Part shown: one piece after another, positions 55,990 through 64,000 of the stretch
How positions within the stretch are numbered: the stretch's first letter is position 1
How the letters are laid out: the number at the start of each line of letters is the position of its first letter
Origin: Acinetobacter sp. ANC 4648
GTDB lineage: Bacteria > Pseudomonadota > Gammaproteobacteria > Pseudomonadales > Moraxellaceae
DNA: 64,000 bases
Direction of reading: 5' to 3'
Assembly: GCF_002135345.1 (NCBI RefSeq)
Contig: NZ_NEGI01000003.1
Location: 186,001 to 250,000 of the forward strand
The notes under the pieces: generated by a model
Seen by the model: only the letters and a program-made list of their open reading frames with translations
Databases searched by the model: none
Told to the model about the DNA's origin: nothing
Program-made: the position numbers and the translations under genes

Positions 55990-56026
55990 AAAAAGAATGA
56001 CTCTATTTTATAGAGTCATTCTTTTT
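55990..56026 (+). terminator. Terminator after the luciferase-like gene
   Basis: A perfect 16-bp stem (55990-56005 with 56011-56026) and a five-base loop, with the T run forming the end of the arm, lies 20 bases beyond the stop. Confidence 0.85.
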
Positions 56027-56578
56027 TAGGGGATCTAAAGCATAATGTCACTTTGAATATTAAAAAGGAGTTTCCATCCTAAATCAGGTCTACACAATAG
56101 ATTCTATAAAACCCATCGAACATTTATACCTTACCTCTGCCTTTATTACAGGAAAGACAGTTGTTACAGCATGGTTTTTCTAATTAGCTTTTCAGTACGG
56201 TTGCCATACAAAAAAATACACGTGGTCTTAAATATGTAAAAAAATATAGAACATATCCACCATTTCACAAAAACCGATGAGATTTATTAATCAAGAGATT
56301 ACAACTCAGGATGATCCGTTTTAACTCACCATCCGTCCAAATCAAAAACTTTACTTATCACTCAATGATCTTGATGTTGGATCATAGGCTATCATTAGTC
56401 TCAATATTATGTATTTTCAACCCTAGCTTAGGTGGTTGCTGCTCACATATTCCAACAGATACAACGGTAAAATGACTGAACAGATTCTATAAATATCTTT
56501 ACCTTAGATTCTATCTTGGATATATCAATAAACGTCAGAATTTGCTGTAACACAATAAAATAAAAAAAGGATATGAAT
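56027..56578. other. Long intergenic stretch without a convincing gene
   Basis: About 550 AT-rich bases. I looked for the missing N-terminal half of the flavin monooxygenase encoded downstream and saw nothing that resembles a GxGxxG FAD motif. A 50-odd-codon open frame starting at 56311 has no supporting features. Confidence 0.5.
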
Positions 56579-57133
56579 ATGGTCACCAAGAAAAATAGCC
56601 AACAGGATGGGTTTTTTCACAATGCTCCAGAGTTTTTTAAAAAATTTACTGGAAAATTAATATCTGCTGAGGATATTAAACTCACTGATTTTACAGCATT
56701 AACAATTGCTATTGTGGGTGCAAGCCAACAAACAGTTATGCATTTGGATGCCATCTCACTAAAGGCAAAATCCATAAAAGTTTTTCAAACCACTCCACAT
56801 TTTGTTTTACCGCATACAGAAAAAGGCATTCATCGATTAGTTTCACATCCCTTAATTATTAAAAACCGTCGTTTATTTAACAATCGGGTAAAATCATTAT
56901 TGGCCATCCGCTATTTGGACTCACAAATCCATGATCAATGGTTAAAACGGCAACTCATGCCGAACTCAGCCGCTGAACATAAAGTATTTCTAAAATCCGA
57001 TAGTTACTATTCAGCTCTGCAACGTGAGCACTGTCATTTAATTACTTGGCCTATTATGAAAATCACTGAAACTGCGATTCAAACTATGGATGAAATTGAA
57101 CATACAGTTGATGTGATTATTACCACCTATTGA
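56579..57133 (+). CDS. Standalone half of a flavin-containing/Baeyer-Villiger-type monooxygenase
   Basis: The 184-residue protein matches only the NADPH-binding part and following region of flavin monooxygenases: TIAIVGASQQTVMHLDAISL stands where the second GxGxSA motif should be, then KSIKVFQTTPHFVLP (FQRTPxWVLP in the family), then FLKSDSYYSAL and VDVIITTY just before a stop. The N-terminal FAD domain, the BVMO fingerprint and the conserved ATGF after the last strand are missing. AAGG lies eight bases before the ATG at 56579 and a strong terminator follows, so it may still be expressed. Probably a remnant; a recruited domain is the alternative. Confidence 0.65.
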   Translation: MVTKKNSQQDGFFHNAPEFFKKFTGKLISAEDIKLTDFTALTIAIVGASQQTVMHLDAISLKAKSIKVFQTTPHFVLPHTEKGIHRLVSHPLIIKNRRLFNNRVKSLLAIRYLDSQIHDQWLKRQLMPNSAAEHKVFLKSDSYYSALQREHCHLITWPIMKITETAIQTMDEIEHTVDVIITTY

Positions 57134-57149
57134 TCAATTCTCAAAATAA

Positions 57150-57174
57150 AAAAAGAGGCTTTAAGCCTCTTTTT
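57150..57174. terminator. Terminator between the monooxygenase fragment and the secreted-protein gene
   Basis: AAAAAGAGGC and GCCTCTTTTT pair around TTTAA between two convergent genes, with A and T runs that allow use in both directions. Confidence 0.85.
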
Positions 57175-57183
57175 ATGTGCGCT

Positions 57184-57942
57184 CTACTTCACTACAGCTA
57201 TATATTGATAACCATTTTTTGTCTTTTGATAGCGAAGATAATTTTGAGTGAGGTGGCCAGAGGGCTGAATCACTAAAACATCAATGTTTTTTAAATCTTT
57301 TGCTGTCCGTATAAAAGTTTTATCCATCTCTGAATAATCATTTGTGTCTGGGAAATAGTGGCAGTCATAACTGATTGTAATCGCGTCTAATGTTTTAGTT
57401 TTCGCTATAAAGGCTTTGACTGGTTGATAATGACCATTAATCAACTGTGTAGCCTGAAGCGCATAAGCTCCCTCACAACTACTACCAATATAAGTCTTAG
57501 AAATCAAATACAACGGTTGTTGATGCAATTCCGTTTGCTGAATGCGTTTTATATACCCAGCATTTTCTACTGCTTGTGTTTTAATTCGATTGCCCTGTTT
57601 ATATTGTACATAGGTCGTAAACTCACGCATGGTTCCACCACTAGACACATCAAAGTTATAGAATTTCAATTTTTTATCTGGGCTATATAAAATTTTAAGT
57701 AAATTTTTATCTGTGAGTGCTTTAAAGGCATAAGTATAACTTGTAGGATCTTTTTTAAGTTTTTCTATAATAGTATGACTAACATCTTCATTATATTGAT
57801 CACACTCTGCGCGATCTGCACAAGTTGCTTGATAATAATGATTAATTGTTTTTTGTTCAAAATTTGCCAGACTTTCAGCATAGCCCATTGAACTAATGCA
57901 GAATAAGAGCATAAATAATTTTATTTTTAATGGATTATTCAT
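57184..57942 (-). CDS. Secreted protein of unknown function
   Basis: A 252-residue protein with a signal peptide (KIKLFMLLFCISSMGYAES, cleavage likely after YA). The mature part has two close cysteines near the N-terminus (ATCADRAECDQY) and two later ones (SSCEGAY and YDCHYF), probably disulfide-bonded in the periplasm. I do not recognise a family. It lies in a single-gene unit between a convergent monooxygenase fragment and ppsR. Confidence 0.7.
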   Translation of the reverse strand: MNNPLKIKLFMLLFCISSMGYAESLANFEQKTINHYYQATCADRAECDQYNEDVSHTIIEKLKKDPTSYTYAFKALTDKNLLKILYSPDKKLKFYNFDVSSGGTMREFTTYVQYKQGNRIKTQAVENAGYIKRIQQTELHQQPLYLISKTYIGSSCEGAYALQATQLINGHYQPVKAFIAKTKTLDAITISYDCHYFPDTNDYSEMDKTFIRTAKDLKNIDVLVIQPSGHLTQNYLRYQKTKNGYQYIAVVK

Positions 57943-58023
57943 ATAATAATGCTACAAAATTTAAAGGATAAAAGAGAGCCAAATAATAATTCAGCTCAAA
58001 CCATACAAGATTTTATTTGATAC

Positions 58024-58860
58024 TTAACCAATCCGACGTTTTAGACCTGTCATTTGTAAAACGCGGGTTGAAATTTCTTCAATCGACATTTCCGAAACAT
58101 TCAAATATTTAATCCCCTCAGAAATATAAATTCCCTCAACAGCACGGAGTTCCATCTGACATTGACTAAAACTTGCATAACGACTATTTGCCTTTCGCTC
58201 AGTCCGTATTGCCACTAAACGTTCGGCATCAATCATCAAACCAAACAACTTATTTTTATGCTCTTTCAATACCTTAGGTAAACGATTGTCATCTAAATCT
58301 TCTTCAGTTAAAGGGTAATTCGCAACACGAATACCGAACTGTAATGACAAATAAATAGAGGTCGGCGTTTTACCTGAGCGCGATACGCCAATTAAAATTA
58401 AATCAGCTTTATCATAATGACGAGTACGTGCGCCATCATCATTATCTAATGCAAAATGTACTGCATCAATCCGTGCTTTATAGGACTCAGAATCCGTCAC
58501 TGCATGTGTCTGTCCGACTAAAGTTGTAGGTGCTGTACCCAACACATCTGATAATTTACTTATAAGCCCTTCAAATACATCAAGATTAATTGCATTTGCA
58601 GTATTAATAATATCCCGCGCATAAGGATCCACCAAGGTATCGAAAACCAAAGGTGGTTGCCCATCTTTTTCAGCTCTTTGGTTGATTTCTTCGACCACAT
58701 TCATTGCGGCTTCTTCTGAGGTAATATAAGGAATAATATGGATATCGAACTTAACATGCGGAAACTGTGCAAGTAATGAATGCCCAAGGGTTTCGGCCGT
58801 AATTGCAGTGCCATCCGAAATAAAAAATACGCTACGCTTTATTTGGTTACTTTCTGACAT
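58024..58860 (-). CDS. ppsR: PEP synthase regulatory protein PpsR (DUF299)
   Basis: Bifunctional kinase/pyrophosphorylase that switches PEP synthase off and on. The 278-residue protein has the family N-terminus VFFISDGTAITAETLGHSLL and the P-loop GVSRSGKTPTSIYLS. The ATG at 58860 follows GAGGAG at about nine bases. It is divergent from ppsA, its target, across 154 bases, as expected. Confidence 0.95.
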   Translation of the reverse strand: MSESNQIKRSVFFISDGTAITAETLGHSLLAQFPHVKFDIHIIPYITSEEAAMNVVEEINQRAEKDGQPPLVFDTLVDPYARDIINTANAINLDVFEGLISKLSDVLGTAPTTLVGQTHAVTDSESYKARIDAVHFALDNDDGARTRHYDKADLILIGVSRSGKTPTSIYLSLQFGIRVANYPLTEEDLDDNRLPKVLKEHKNKLFGLMIDAERLVAIRTERKANSRYASFSQCQMELRAVEGIYISEGIKYLNVSEMSIEEISTRVLQMTGLKRRIG

Positions 58861-58962
58861 TAAAATTCTCCTCAAACGTTTGTCTTAGCGCTGTATAATC
58901 CTTATAGTAAACCCATCTTACATGACTATCACTTAGTTAGATCAAAATGCTAAGTTTTTTGT

Positions 58963-58968
58963 TATAAT
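58963..58968 (+). promoter_or_regulatory. Possible -10 element of the ppsA promoter
   Basis: A consensus TATAAT lies 46 bases before the ppsA start. The -35 region about 17 bases further upstream is a poor match, so the element may need an activator. Confidence 0.4.
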
Positions 58969-59014
58969 TTCATCCCAAGATAGTGATTAATACTGCAAAA
59001 GTGGAGTAACAACT

Positions 59015-61393
59015 TTGGAAGCACGCGTAATCGGTCTGGAAAAACTAGGGAAACACGACGTTGAGATCGTGGGTGGCAAAAACTCTTCGCTTGGAGAAAT
59101 GATCAGTCATCTAGCAAATGCTGGTGTATCTGTTCCTGGTGGATTTGCAACGACTGCTGCTGCGTATCGTGAATTCCTAGAGCAAAGTGGTTTAAATGCT
59201 AAAATCTCTGCTGAATTAAAACAACTGAACGTTGATGATGTAAAAGCACTGGCTGAAACAGGTGCAAAAATCCGTCAATGGATTATCGATACCCCACTTA
59301 CAGCTGAGTTTGAAAAAGAAGTTCGCGATGCTTTCGCTGAACTGTCTAAAGGCAATCCAGATGTTGCCGTTGCAGTCCGTTCGTCTGCAACCGCTGAAGA
59401 TTTACCTGATGCTTCATTTGCCGGCCAACAAGAAACCTTCTTGAACATCCGTGGTATTGATAACGTATTAATCGCAATTAAAGAAGTTTTCGCGTCACTC
59501 TATAACGATCGTGCAATTGCTTACCGTGTACATCAAAACTTTGACCATGATGTAGTTGCCCTTTCTGCGGGTATTCAACGCATGGTGCGCTCTGAAACAG
59601 GCGCTGCGGGTGTTATGTTTACACTCGATACAGAGTCAGGCTTCCGTGATGTAGTCTTTATTACGGCATCTTATGGCTTGGGTGAAATGGTGGTTCAGGG
59701 TGCGGTTAACCCTGATGAATTCTACATTTCAAAACCATTACTTCGTGACGGCAAGCACTCTGTTATTCGTCGTAACCTTGGTTCTAAACACCAAAAAATG
59801 ATTTATGGTGAAGAAGGTTCTACTAGTAAATCTGTTGTTGTGATTGATGTTGAAAAACAAGATCGTCAACAATTTGCTTTAAATGATTTAGAACTGCAAG
59901 AACTGGCTAAACAAGCGTTAATTATTGAAGAACATTACGGTTCTCCAATGGATATCGAGTGGGCAAAAGACGGTGATGATGAACAACTTTATATCGTTCA
60001 AGCACGCCCTGAAACTGTAAAAAGCCGTGAAAATGTCGGCACCATGGAACGTTACCTGTTAAAGCAAAAAGGGACTGTGGTTTGTGAAGGCCGTTCGATT
60101 GGTCAACGTATCGGTTCAGGTCGTGTTCGTATTGTTTCTTCAATTAAAGAAATGGATAAAGTTCAAGACGGTGATGTGCTTGTCTCTGACATGACAGATC
60201 CAGATTGGGAACCTGTGATGAAACGTGCTGCTGCGATTATCACCAATCGTGGTGGTCGTACTTGCCATGCTGCAATCATTGCACGTGAACTTGGTGTTCC
60301 AGCAATTGTCGGTTGCGGTAATGCCACAGAAGTGTTAGTGGATGGTCAGGAAGTAACAGTTTCATGTGCTGAAGGTGATACTGGCTTTATTTATGAAGGT
60401 GCTTTGGATTTTGAAATTCAACGTAACTCAATTGAATCAATGCCTAAACTTCCGTTCAAAATTATGATGAACGTCGGTAATCCTGACCGTGCATTTGACT
60501 TTGCTCAAATTCCAAATGAAGGGATTGGCCTTGCACGTTTAGAATTCATCATCAATCGTATGATTGGTGTGCATCCTAAAGCATTGTTAAACATTGATAG
60601 TTTACCACGTGAAACGCGTGCTGCTGTTATGGCACGTACTGCGGGCTACTCGTCTCCAATCGAATTCTATGTAGAGAAATTGGTTGAAGGTATTTCTACA
60701 CTGGCTTCTGCCTTTGCTGACAAACCAGTAATTGTTCGTATGTCTGACTTCAAGTCAAATGAATATGCGAACTTAATTGGCGGTAAATTGTACGAGCCAG
60801 AAGAAGAAAATCCAATGCTGGGCTTCCGTGGTGCAAGTCGCTACGTCTCTGATAACTTCCGTGACTGTTTCGAGCTTGAATGCCGTGCCTTGAAAAAAGC
60901 ACGTGATGAGATGGGCTTAACCAATATTCAAATCATGATTCCTTTCGTACGTACTGTTGCTGAAGCGAAACGTGTTATTGAGCTATTGGCACAAAATGGG
61001 CTTAAACGTGGTGAGAACGGACTTAAAGTCATCATGATGTGTGAATTACCAACCAACGCATTGTTGGCTGAACAATTCCTTGAACATTTTGATGGTTTCT
61101 CTATCGGCTCTAACGACTTAACTCAGTTAACGCTCGGTCTAGATCGCGATTCTGGTATCGTTTCACACTTGTTTGACGAACGTGATCCGGCAGTGAAAGC
61201 TTTGCTTTCTATGGCCATTCATGCTTGTCGTAAAGCAGGTAAATATGTAGGTATCTGTGGTCAAGGTCCTTCTGATCATCCAGATCTAGCACAATGGCTA
61301 ATGGAACAAGGAATTGAGTCTGTTTCATTAAATCCAGACTCAGTTTTAGAAACTTGGTTCTTCTTAGCAGAAGAAAAGACTAAACAAGTGTAA
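59015..61393 (+). CDS. ppsA: Phosphoenolpyruvate synthase
   Basis: Makes PEP from pyruvate and ATP for gluconeogenesis. The 792-residue protein has the N-terminal ATP-grasp domain ([30 protein letters not shown]), the swivelling domain with the phosphorylated histidine H418 in [13 protein letters not shown], and the C-terminal PEP-binding barrel ([19 protein letters not shown]). The start is TTG at 59015 with GGAG eight bases upstream; no ATG in frame would fit the family N-terminus. Confidence 0.97.
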   Translation: MEARVIGLEKLGKHDVEIVGGKNSSLGEMISHLANAGVSVPGGFATTAAAYREFLEQSGLNAKISAELKQLNVDDVKALAETGAKIRQWIIDTPLTAEFEKEVRDAFAELSKGNPDVAVAVRSSATAEDLPDASFAGQQETFLNIRGIDNVLIAIKEVFASLYNDRAIAYRVHQNFDHDVVALSAGIQRMVRSETGAAGVMFTLDTESGFRDVVFITASYGLGEMVVQGAVNPDEFYISKPLLRDGKHSVIRRNLGSKHQKMIYGEEGSTSKSVVVIDVEKQDRQQFALNDLELQELAKQALIIEEHYGSPMDIEWAKDGDDEQLYIVQARPETVKSRENVGTMERYLLKQKGTVVCEGRSIGQRIGSGRVRIVSSIKEMDKVQDGDVLVSDMTDPDWEPVMKRAAAIITNRGGRTCHAAIIARELGVPAIVGCGNATEVLVDGQEVTVSCAEGDTGFIYEGALDFEIQRNSIESMPKLPFKIMMNVGNPDRAFDFAQIPNEGIGLARLEFIINRMIGVHPKALLNIDSLPRETRAAVMARTAGYSSPIEFYVEKLVEGISTLASAFADKPVIVRMSDFKSNEYANLIGGKLYEPEEENPMLGFRGASRYVSDNFRDCFELECRALKKARDEMGLTNIQIMIPFVRTVAEAKRVIELLAQNGLKRGENGLKVIMMCELPTNALLAEQFLEHFDGFSIGSNDLTQLTLGLDRDSGIVSHLFDERDPAVKALLSMAIHACRKAGKYVGICGQGPSDHPDLAQWLMEQGIESVSLNPDSVLETWFFLAEEKTKQV

Positions 61394-61404
61394 TAAAACG
61401 TGCT

Positions 61405-61434
61405 AAAAAAGACCCATGCATGGGTCTTTTTTTT
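61405..61434 (+). terminator. Terminator after ppsA
   Basis: AAAAAAGACCCA and its complement pair around TGCA and end in an eight-base T run, 12 bases past the stop. Confidence 0.9.
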
Positions 61435-61467
61435 ACCCATCTTTTTTTAGATTGAGATTTTAGTTTT

Positions 61468-62241
61468 ATGCAAATTTACTTGGCGAGAAATAATCAACAG
61501 GCTGGTCCATATACCGTTGAGCAATTAAATCAAATGCTTGCAAGCCAACAAGTGTTACTTACCGATTTAGCTTGGCATCAAGGTATGACTGAATGGAAAG
61601 CATTAGGTGAAATAACACAAGGTAAACTTGTTTATGAACCTTTGAATGATGTGACCTTAAAAACAGAAAACACACATGCCACATGGCACCATCAAGATGA
61701 AATTAAAAAAGTTGACCTTAAGAAAGAAAATAGCAAAGTAATTGCACCGGCATCGGTAGGTAAACGTATTTCAGCAAAAATGATTGATTTGGCTTTATTA
61801 ATTTTGCCTCAAATCATCGTGACCATGCTATTCATACCCACTGAAGCAATACAACAAAGTACAGATTTTTCAGTTGAAAACCAAATACGTCTTGCAGAAA
61901 TGCTAAAAGACAGTATGCCAACCTGGGTACCTCTTGCATTATTAGCCTATACGCTTGTGTTACTTTTCATTCAAAATCTACTAATTACAAAATCAGGACA
62001 AAGTATCGGTAAAAAGCTGTTCAAACTTCAAATTGTTGACGTAGAAACCAACCAACTTCCTGGACAGTTACGTGGCTTCTTTATTCGTTCATTTTTATTT
62101 TTAGTCATATCGCAATTCATCAGTATTTTACCCGTCTTAGCGCTGATCTTTATCGCCGATCTAGTTTTGTTTTTTTACAAAGGAAACAACAGCTTACATG
62201 ATCGCCTCGCAAAAACCAAAGTCATTGATATTTCAAAATAA
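61468..62241 (+). CDS. GYF-domain and RDD-family membrane protein
   Basis: A 257-residue protein with a GYF_2 domain at residues 1-50 (YLARNNQQAGPYTVEQLNQM, WHQGMTEWKAL), a charged linker, then an RDD domain of about three membrane helices from residue 95 on (GKRISAKMIDLALLILPQII, and QSIGKKLFKLQIVD). RDD proteins are poorly understood; some are linked to ion or osmotic transport. It has its own terminator and lies between ppsA and the cyo operon. Confidence 0.85.
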   Translation: MQIYLARNNQQAGPYTVEQLNQMLASQQVLLTDLAWHQGMTEWKALGEITQGKLVYEPLNDVTLKTENTHATWHHQDEIKKVDLKKENSKVIAPASVGKRISAKMIDLALLILPQIIVTMLFIPTEAIQQSTDFSVENQIRLAEMLKDSMPTWVPLALLAYTLVLLFIQNLLITKSGQSIGKKLFKLQIVDVETNQLPGQLRGFFIRSFLFLVISQFISILPVLALIFIADLVLFFYKGNNSLHDRLAKTKVIDISK

Positions 62242-62244
62242 TAG

Positions 62245-62268
62245 AGAGGCGATTTTCGCCTCTTTTTT
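62245..62268 (+). terminator. Terminator after the GYF-RDD gene
   Basis: AGAGGCGA and TCGCCTCT pair around TTT with a T run following, directly after the stop codon. Confidence 0.85.
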
Positions 62269-62415
62269 CTTATAAGACATTCAATAATAAAATAATTTTA
62301 AACAGCTTGTGATTAATTCTGACCAAAAAAATCAGGTATTTTTACCCCAACATAATGCCTGAGCATCTATAGCTTAGTTTGTTGATATAAGGCATAATGC
62401 CCTACAACGTAGCGG

Positions 62416-62476
62416 TGTCATATGATTGAGAATGCTTTTCATTTATGAAAATAATTTGATTCTCAATCATGCGACA
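62416..62476. promoter_or_regulatory. Long palindrome with a Fur-box-like sequence upstream of cyoA
   Basis: ATGATTGAGAAT (62422-62433) and its exact reverse complement (62459-62470) are extended by GTGTC/GACAC after a two-base internal gap. The 25-base loop contains a smaller palindrome, TTTTCAT tt ATGAAAA. Across the left arm TGAGAATGCTTTTCA matches the 15-base Fur consensus TGATAATnATTATCA at 11 of 14 defined positions by eye. It lies 58 bases before cyoA, within the likely promoter region. Confidence 0.45.
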
Positions 62477-62533
62477 CTTTAATCGCTATCCCATATTAAT
62501 TTAGGGAATGGGACTCTTCACCGAGGTTGTAAA

Positions 62534-63577
62534 ATGAGACAAACGATTTTAGCTGTATTGTCTTTATCAACGCTTGCCGCACTTTTAACAGGGTGTGGTG
62601 GTGATATGGTACTTCTGAACTCTAAAGGTCCAGTAGCAGAAGGTCAAAGTGACCTGATGATGAAAGCGATCTATTTAATGCTTTTGGTGGTTATTCCATC
62701 AATAATCATGGCATTATGGTTTGGTTGGAAATATCGCGCGTCAAATAAAGATGCAGACTACAAACCTACATGGGCACACTCTACAGCAATTGAGATTGTT
62801 GTTTGGGGTATCCCATGTATTATTATTGCTATTCTTGCATATCTAACATGGTGGGGCTCACATAAGTATGACCCTTACCGTCCATTAGAATCAGATAAAG
62901 CACCATTAACTATTCAAGTTATTGCTGAACAGTTCAAATGGGTTTTTGTTTATCCTGAACAAGAAATTGCAACAATCAATGAAGTACGTTTTCCTGAGAA
63001 AACACCTGTCAACTTCAATATTACTTCTAATTTCACAATGAACTCATTCTTCATTCCGAAATTAGCTGGTCAGATCTATGCTATGGCAGGCATGAAAACT
63101 CAACTTCACATGCTAGCAAATGAACCTGGTGTATACCGTGGTTTCTCTTCGAACTATAGTGGTTATGGCTTTACACAAATGCGCTTTAAAGCACACAGTG
63201 TGACTGAAGCTGACTTTAATAGTTGGGTTGCTGCAGTGAAAGCAGGTAACGGCACTTCAATCAATCCTGAAGCTGTTCAAAAAACTGTTTTAGACAAAGC
63301 AGAGTTTGATTCTCTTAAAGATGGTGATCGTTCTACGCACCAAATTGAAGCGATGCTTAACAATGCTCACACACCAGAAGAAAAAGCCCTTGCAGAAGAA
63401 GCTGAACGTAAAGGTCCATTCCCTACTAAGCCTACTCCTGTAACTTATTATTCTTCAGTTGAGCCTCACTTGTTTGAAAGCATTATCAACAAATACATGA
63501 GCAACTATCATGGTGCAGACCATCAAGGTGCTGAACATGCAAATGTTGAACATGTTAATGCTTCTCATGGGGAATAA
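62534..63577 (+). CDS. cyoA: Cytochrome bo3 ubiquinol oxidase subunit II
   Basis: Subunit II of the terminal quinol oxidase. The 347-residue protein has a lipoprotein-type signal (LAALLTGCGGD, lipidated Cys21), two membrane helices and a periplasmic cupredoxin domain. The segment PTWAHSTAIEIVVWGIPC and FKWVFVYPEQ identify it, and the CuA ligands of cytochrome c oxidases are absent, as in quinol oxidases. The C-terminal tail is extended and His/Glu/Ala-rich. Three bases separate it from cyoB. Confidence 0.95.
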   Translation: MRQTILAVLSLSTLAALLTGCGGDMVLLNSKGPVAEGQSDLMMKAIYLMLLVVIPSIIMALWFGWKYRASNKDADYKPTWAHSTAIEIVVWGIPCIIIAILAYLTWWGSHKYDPYRPLESDKAPLTIQVIAEQFKWVFVYPEQEIATINEVRFPEKTPVNFNITSNFTMNSFFIPKLAGQIYAMAGMKTQLHMLANEPGVYRGFSSNYSGYGFTQMRFKAHSVTEADFNSWVAAVKAGNGTSINPEAVQKTVLDKAEFDSLKDGDRSTHQIEAMLNNAHTPEEKALAEEAERKGPFPTKPTPVTYYSSVEPHLFESIINKYMSNYHGADHQGAEHANVEHVNASHGE

Positions 63578-63580
63578 GAC

Positions 63581-64000
63581 ATGTTGTTATTAGGTAAACT
63601 CAACTGGGATGCAATCCCAAAAGAGCCGATTGTACTTGTAACCATGGTCATTATGGCGCTTGGGGCAATTGCAGTTTTTGGCGGTATTACTTATTTTAAA
63701 AAATGGGGCTACCTCTGGAAAACTTGGTTTACTTCTGTAGACCATAAAAAAATCGGTATTATGTATATCCTTGTATCTGTTGTGATGCTACTTCGTGGTT
63801 TCGCAGATGCAATTATGATGCGTCTTCAACTGTTCCTTGCAAAAGGTGGCGGTGAAGGTTACTTACATCCTGACCACTACGACCAGATCTTCACCGCACA
63901 CGGTGTGATCATGATCTTCTTCGTAGCAATGGGTCTCGTTGTCGGTATGATGAATATCGTTGTACCACTTCAAATTGGTGCACGTGACGTTGCATTCCCA
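63581..64000 (+). CDS. cyoB: Cytochrome bo3 ubiquinol oxidase subunit I, partial
   Basis: N-terminal 140 codons of the haem-copper catalytic subunit; the gene continues beyond the window. [20 protein letters not shown] and [15 protein letters not shown] are typical of CyoB, and the first low-spin haem histidine is visible in [12 protein letters not shown]. It is coupled to cyoA, and cyoC, cyoD and cyoE are expected next. Confidence 0.96.
   Translation, partial: MLLLGKLNWDAIPKEPIVLVTMVIMALGAIAVFGGITYFKKWGYLWKTWFTSVDHKKIGIMYILVSVVMLLRGFADAIMMRLQLFLAKGGGEGYLHPDHYDQIFTAHGVIMIFFVAMGLVVGMMNIVVPLQIGARDVAFP

Noticed and set aside
56311..56475. Open frame of about 54 codons upstream of the monooxygenase fragment
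   Set aside because: No family features or ribosome site, and it does not resemble the missing FAD domain of the downstream gene.
1..64000. CRISPR arrays, insertion sequences, prophage genes, rRNA and tRNA genes
   Set aside because: No regularly spaced repeats, transposase or integrase sequences, or cloverleaf-like sequences were noticed on reading the window; a dedicated search (for example tRNAscan-SE) was not possible.

Overview
The window reads as chromosomal DNA of a gammaproteobacterium of the genus Acinetobacter. The reasons are AT-rich sequence, an Hfq with a long glycine-rich FGGQ tail, an amgK-murU pair divergent from lptD-surA, a TamA with a very long N-terminal extension, a divergent ppsR/ppsA pair, and protein sequences that look like Acinetobacter orthologues throughout. 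The species cannot be fixed from the sequence alone. Almost all of the window is ordered core genome; no insertion sequence, prophage, CRISPR array, rRNA or tRNA was seen.

Layout. 1-6253 (minus strand): msbA (cut by the window edge), exbD, exbB, parB, parA, rsmG, murU and amgK, covering lipid A export, a proton channel, chromosome partition, rRNA methylation and cell-wall recycling. 6373-10127 (plus): lptD-surA, outer-membrane LPS insertion and its periplasmic chaperone. 10490-14550 (minus): hfq, miaA, mutL, tsaE. 14663-18479: small and mixed genes, namely an Ada-like CxxC protein, two pseudouridine synthases, a RelB/DinJ-type antitoxin without a visible toxin, a GNAT enzyme and a DUF441 membrane protein. 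18552-26025: metR, two paralogous glutamate symporters (gltS), a voltage-gated K+ channel, an amino-acid permease and an Lrp/AsnC regulator. 26026-28230: a short AT-rich islet of unknown genes that includes a DUF4062 gene broken by one in-frame stop. 28235-30874: acnB. 31180-39554: two small genes, then tamB and tamA.

39734-45332: an LplT-like transporter, coq7, a small membrane protein, folK and folB, an ABC1/UbiB-family kinase and a MoeB/ThiF-type enzyme. 45847-45960: a 37-residue zinc-ribbon-like microprotein gene. 46063-50566: remains of a fatty-acid degradation cluster, with an acyl-CoA synthetase, a decayed acyl-CoA dehydrogenase, an SDR dehydrogenase and a divergent AraC regulator. 51216-53122: prmC-prfA. 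53516-54814: two tandem secreted glycine-zipper proteins. 54965-57942: a luciferase-like oxidoreductase, a detached half of a flavin monooxygenase and an unknown secreted protein. 58024-64000: ppsR/ppsA, a GYF-RDD membrane protein and the start of the cyo quinol oxidase operon.

I found no large undescribed system. The points most worth a second look are the DUF4062 gene with its in-frame stop and its islet, the small zinc-ribbon ORF, the acyl-CoA dehydrogenase scar, the standalone monooxygenase half, the extended TamA, a MutL endonuclease motif ending in Gln instead of Glu, and a long palindrome with a Fur-box-like sequence ahead of cyoA.
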